From Trichoplax adhaerens (lineage: Eukaryota; Placozoa; Uniplacotomia; Trichoplacea; Trichoplacidae), in assembly GCF_000150275.1 (NCBI RefSeq), contig NW_002060950.1, positions 2,282,106-2,346,105 of the forward strand: a stretch of DNA of 64,000 nt, read 5' to 3'. The first letter of the stretch is position 1, and the number at the start of each line of letters is the position of its first letter. A model generated the notes under the pieces. That model was not told the DNA's origin. It saw nothing but the letters and a program-made list of their open reading frames with translations, and did not search any database. Made by a program: the position numbers and the translations under genes. Positions 61,634-64,000 of this stretch are shown in pieces.

Positions 61634-64000
61634 ATGGACGGAGAGAAGCGGAAGAATTCATCGAAAGCGATTAAAGAGGAAAAGCAGAAGATCCTACTAG
61701 GAAGGAATGAGGAGCAGCAGAAAAATCTGTTAGAAAAGGAGAAAATGGAGAAACAGAAGAATTCATTAGAAAAGGGCGATGAAAAACGGGAAAATTCATC
61801 AGGATTAGAGAAAGATGAAAAGCATCAAAATTCGTTGGAAAAAGATGAAGAGAAACAGAAGAATCCATTAGAAATAGATGAAGAGCACAAGCAGAAGAAT
61901 TCGTTCGACACAGACCAAGAGGAGAAACCAAAGAAACCACTAGTAATTGGTGAAGAAGAGAAGAAAAAGACTCCCTTAAATCAACCGAGCAATCTTGAAG
62001 ATTCAACAGATAAGGAAGAAAACACTACCGAAGAAGCTGACAACCACTTTCTATCTCCACAGGCTTGCTCGGCTTATCTTAAGCTTTGTGCAACTATACT
62101 TTGGAAATTATATCCAAATAACATGTAAGTTATATTAAAAATAAATAAAAGCTTTGCTCAAGTCTTTCTTTTTATTCTAATTGTGCGCATGTTGCGGTAT
62201 ACCTTTTAAGTTTAACTAATTAGAAGGATTTTAAAAAAAATTGTTGAAGTTGTGTTATGATTGCTATAAATAATCTTGAAAGAATCTGGACGGTTTACTT
62301 TCGAATGTAGGACCTGGTGTAAAAATATCACTGCCGAGTTAAGTCAGCGTCTTAATATTTCGTCATCAGGTACGAGAGGAAACATTTTAAAATTACACCG
62401 AATGGATATTTACTAGCTTCTTTAGTATAGCTGTGACTTTCAATCATTAAATCTGTGAAAAATCACGCTGTTTTATTGACATTTCATTCTTTTGCATGCA
62501 TGTAACTTACAGAAATAGATTCTATATATATGGCTTTAGAAAGTAAGGAGTCTACTGAACCAGAAGAGTCTTTGATCAAAACTTTGCAAGCTGATAATAT
62601 CGTTAAAGACAACCTTGGGATAGTTATCCAGGTTTTAGCATATGCTATTTCATTCAATACGAGTCAAAAATCGGATACTAGTTTGATAGTTACGGCAACT
62701 TACTGAATGATTTCTCGTGAATAGCAATAATATGAAATTTGATCTATTGAAGATATTAGTAATCAATTTATCGTATCCTTTCTGCAGGATTTGATTGGAT
62801 TTGGTTTGCAAACTGGTAAAGATTAAAGTTTTACCTTATTCCTTGACGTATTATTCTATGCCTATACTACACCCCTTTTATTTTTTTAGCATTTGTGACG
62901 ATAATTAATAATTTGCATGCCTTTAAAATATATATTTCATACTTGATAGGACGTTACGATGCTAGATTTCGGGTTTTTGTTAGGCAGCTCTCTTGGACCT
63001 TTATGATTCCGTGGTTTGAGATTGAATTATTTGAAGAGAGTTGTTTGCAGAAAATTATAGAGTTTACTGAAGCAGAGTTAGTTGAAATAAGTGATATTTT
63101 TTAATGTTAATTAATTATGCTGACTGGAGTTGATAAGATTTGTGCAAAAATATACGCGTACAAGTGATTACTTTCAGTTATTTCTTTAGATAAGCTTGTA
63201 ATATCCGCCTATTTAAAAGTATATTTTAGTATTTAACTGTAACTCGGTCACTCCTAGGGAAGAAGAAAAGCTGGAACTAAGAAATAAAGCATCCGGAAAG
63301 GCGAGAAAATATTGGATAATAGGAGTTGCAGGTGTCGGTGGAGGTTTTGCTATGGCATTAACAGGTGGTTTAGCTGCTCCGCTTATTGCAGCTGGTGGTG
63401 GAGCACTATTAGCGTCTGCAAGTGCGCCAGTAATCAGTCCAAACTTCGGTACTAGTTTACTGACTAAGTTATTTGGAATCCAAGAAAATCATTTAGCGTA
63501 TTTTAAAACTGAAAGGCATTTTGGCCGTTCAAGTAATTGCGAATTTGACGTCTTAACTTCTGGACAGGAGTTACATTTCACAATTGCTATTTCTGGTTAC
63601 TTGACTAGAAATTCTGATAGCGACTTCTACAAACAATGGTCGATGCTTTACCTCAGCAAAGAACAATATATCCTTAAATGGGAAAGACGTCATTTAGCTA
63701 ATTTTGGTACGATCATTGAAGATATACTAAAAGAATTAGTTGTTGAGGAAGGATCAGGAATTTTACAGCAAACGGCTATACCGGGCCTTCATTCACTAAT
63801 ATCTTTGCCTGCACAACTTTCAAAAGCAGCTTATAAGCTAGAAAAACCCTGGAGTACTTGCGTCAAATATGCCAAAAAGGTTGGTAAACAATTAGCAACC
63901 GTCTTAATGAAAAGAATGGGAGGCTCGAGACCTGTTAGTCTGATTGGTTTCAGTCTTGGTGCAAGTGTTATATATTATTGCTTAGAAGAATTACAAAAAC
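61634..64000 (+). CDS. TMCO4: TMCO4 (DUF726 alpha/beta-hydrolase family), 3' end outside window
   Basis: Exons: 61,634-62,124, 62,311-62,369, 62,513-62,631, 62,788-62,815, 62,890-63,090 and 63,230 to beyond the edge; all joins keep frame. The first exon starts at an ATG and encodes about 140 Lys/Glu-rich residues with repeats of the type EKQKNSLEKDEEK, then a family-like helix (YLKLCATILWKLYP). The fourth exon is only 28 bases, and its upstream donor is gtttta. The last exon holds two glycine-rich membrane segments (IIGVAGVGGGF, LTGGLAAPLIAAGGG), then the hydrolase part with the nucleophile elbow GFSLG in LIGFSLGASVIYY. The serine supports an active hydrolase, but the substrate is not known to me. 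The remaining catalytic residues lie beyond the edge. Confidence 0.88.

Noticed and set aside
61671-62006. Minus-strand 111-codon Ser/Leu/Phe-rich frame
   Set aside because: It is the reverse of the repetitive Lys/Glu-rich TMCO4 head; such composition opens the opposite strand.

Overview
This window is eukaryotic and looks like an early-branching animal. It is AT-rich, with short GT-AG introns, an intronless rhodopsin-family GPCR, and animal genes recognisable as a relaxin/LGR-type receptor, NSUN6, a macro-PARP and TMCO4. Compactness, receptor type and gene style fit a placozoan best, but that is inference; nothing in the window proves the species. No virus, plasmid, CRISPR array or bacterial operon was seen. 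Exon models are hand-built from splice motifs, reading phase and domain patterns.

Bases 1-25,778 (minus strand) hold one giant gene that leaves the window at the left edge. I can follow 51 exons, about 11.6 kb of coding sequence or about 3,860 residues. It encodes a signal peptide, 11 LDLa repeats (the first degenerate), 16 CUB domains, two MAM domains, one degenerate C-type lectin domain, an LRR cap with nine LRRs, a class-A 7TM domain of the relaxin receptor/GRL101 type, and then a protein-kinase-like domain that has lost its catalytic motifs. Reading phase is kept at every junction: ectodomain modules are phase 1-1 and LRR exons phase 2-2. The kinase-like N-lobe is split across two exons, which ties it to the receptor. 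This receptor-pseudokinase fusion is the main discovery candidate.

Bases 25.8-39.7 kb show no gene I can support apart from one doubtful ORF. A second, intronless GPCR lies at 39.7-40.7 kb (minus). Another gene-poor stretch follows, containing one copy of a diverged duplication whose other copy is at 35.1 kb.

Bases 47.8-51.0 kb (minus) carry a PARP14-like gene with two macro domains and a PARP catalytic fold whose triad is altered. Bases 51.2-52.6 kb hold a cluster of near-perfect hairpins built on TACTGTAC and a possible DNA-transposon remnant. A 250-residue intronless gene of unknown function is at 54.7-55.4 kb (plus), with a polyadenylation signal. NSUN6, a tRNA m5C methyltransferase, lies at 56.1-58.4 kb (minus). 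A tandem repeat of about 145-149 bp lies at 59.8-60.5 kb. TMCO4 (DUF726 hydrolase family) starts at 61.6 kb (plus) with a Lys/Glu-rich repetitive head and runs off the right edge. The genes look like independent neighbours, not a pathway cluster.
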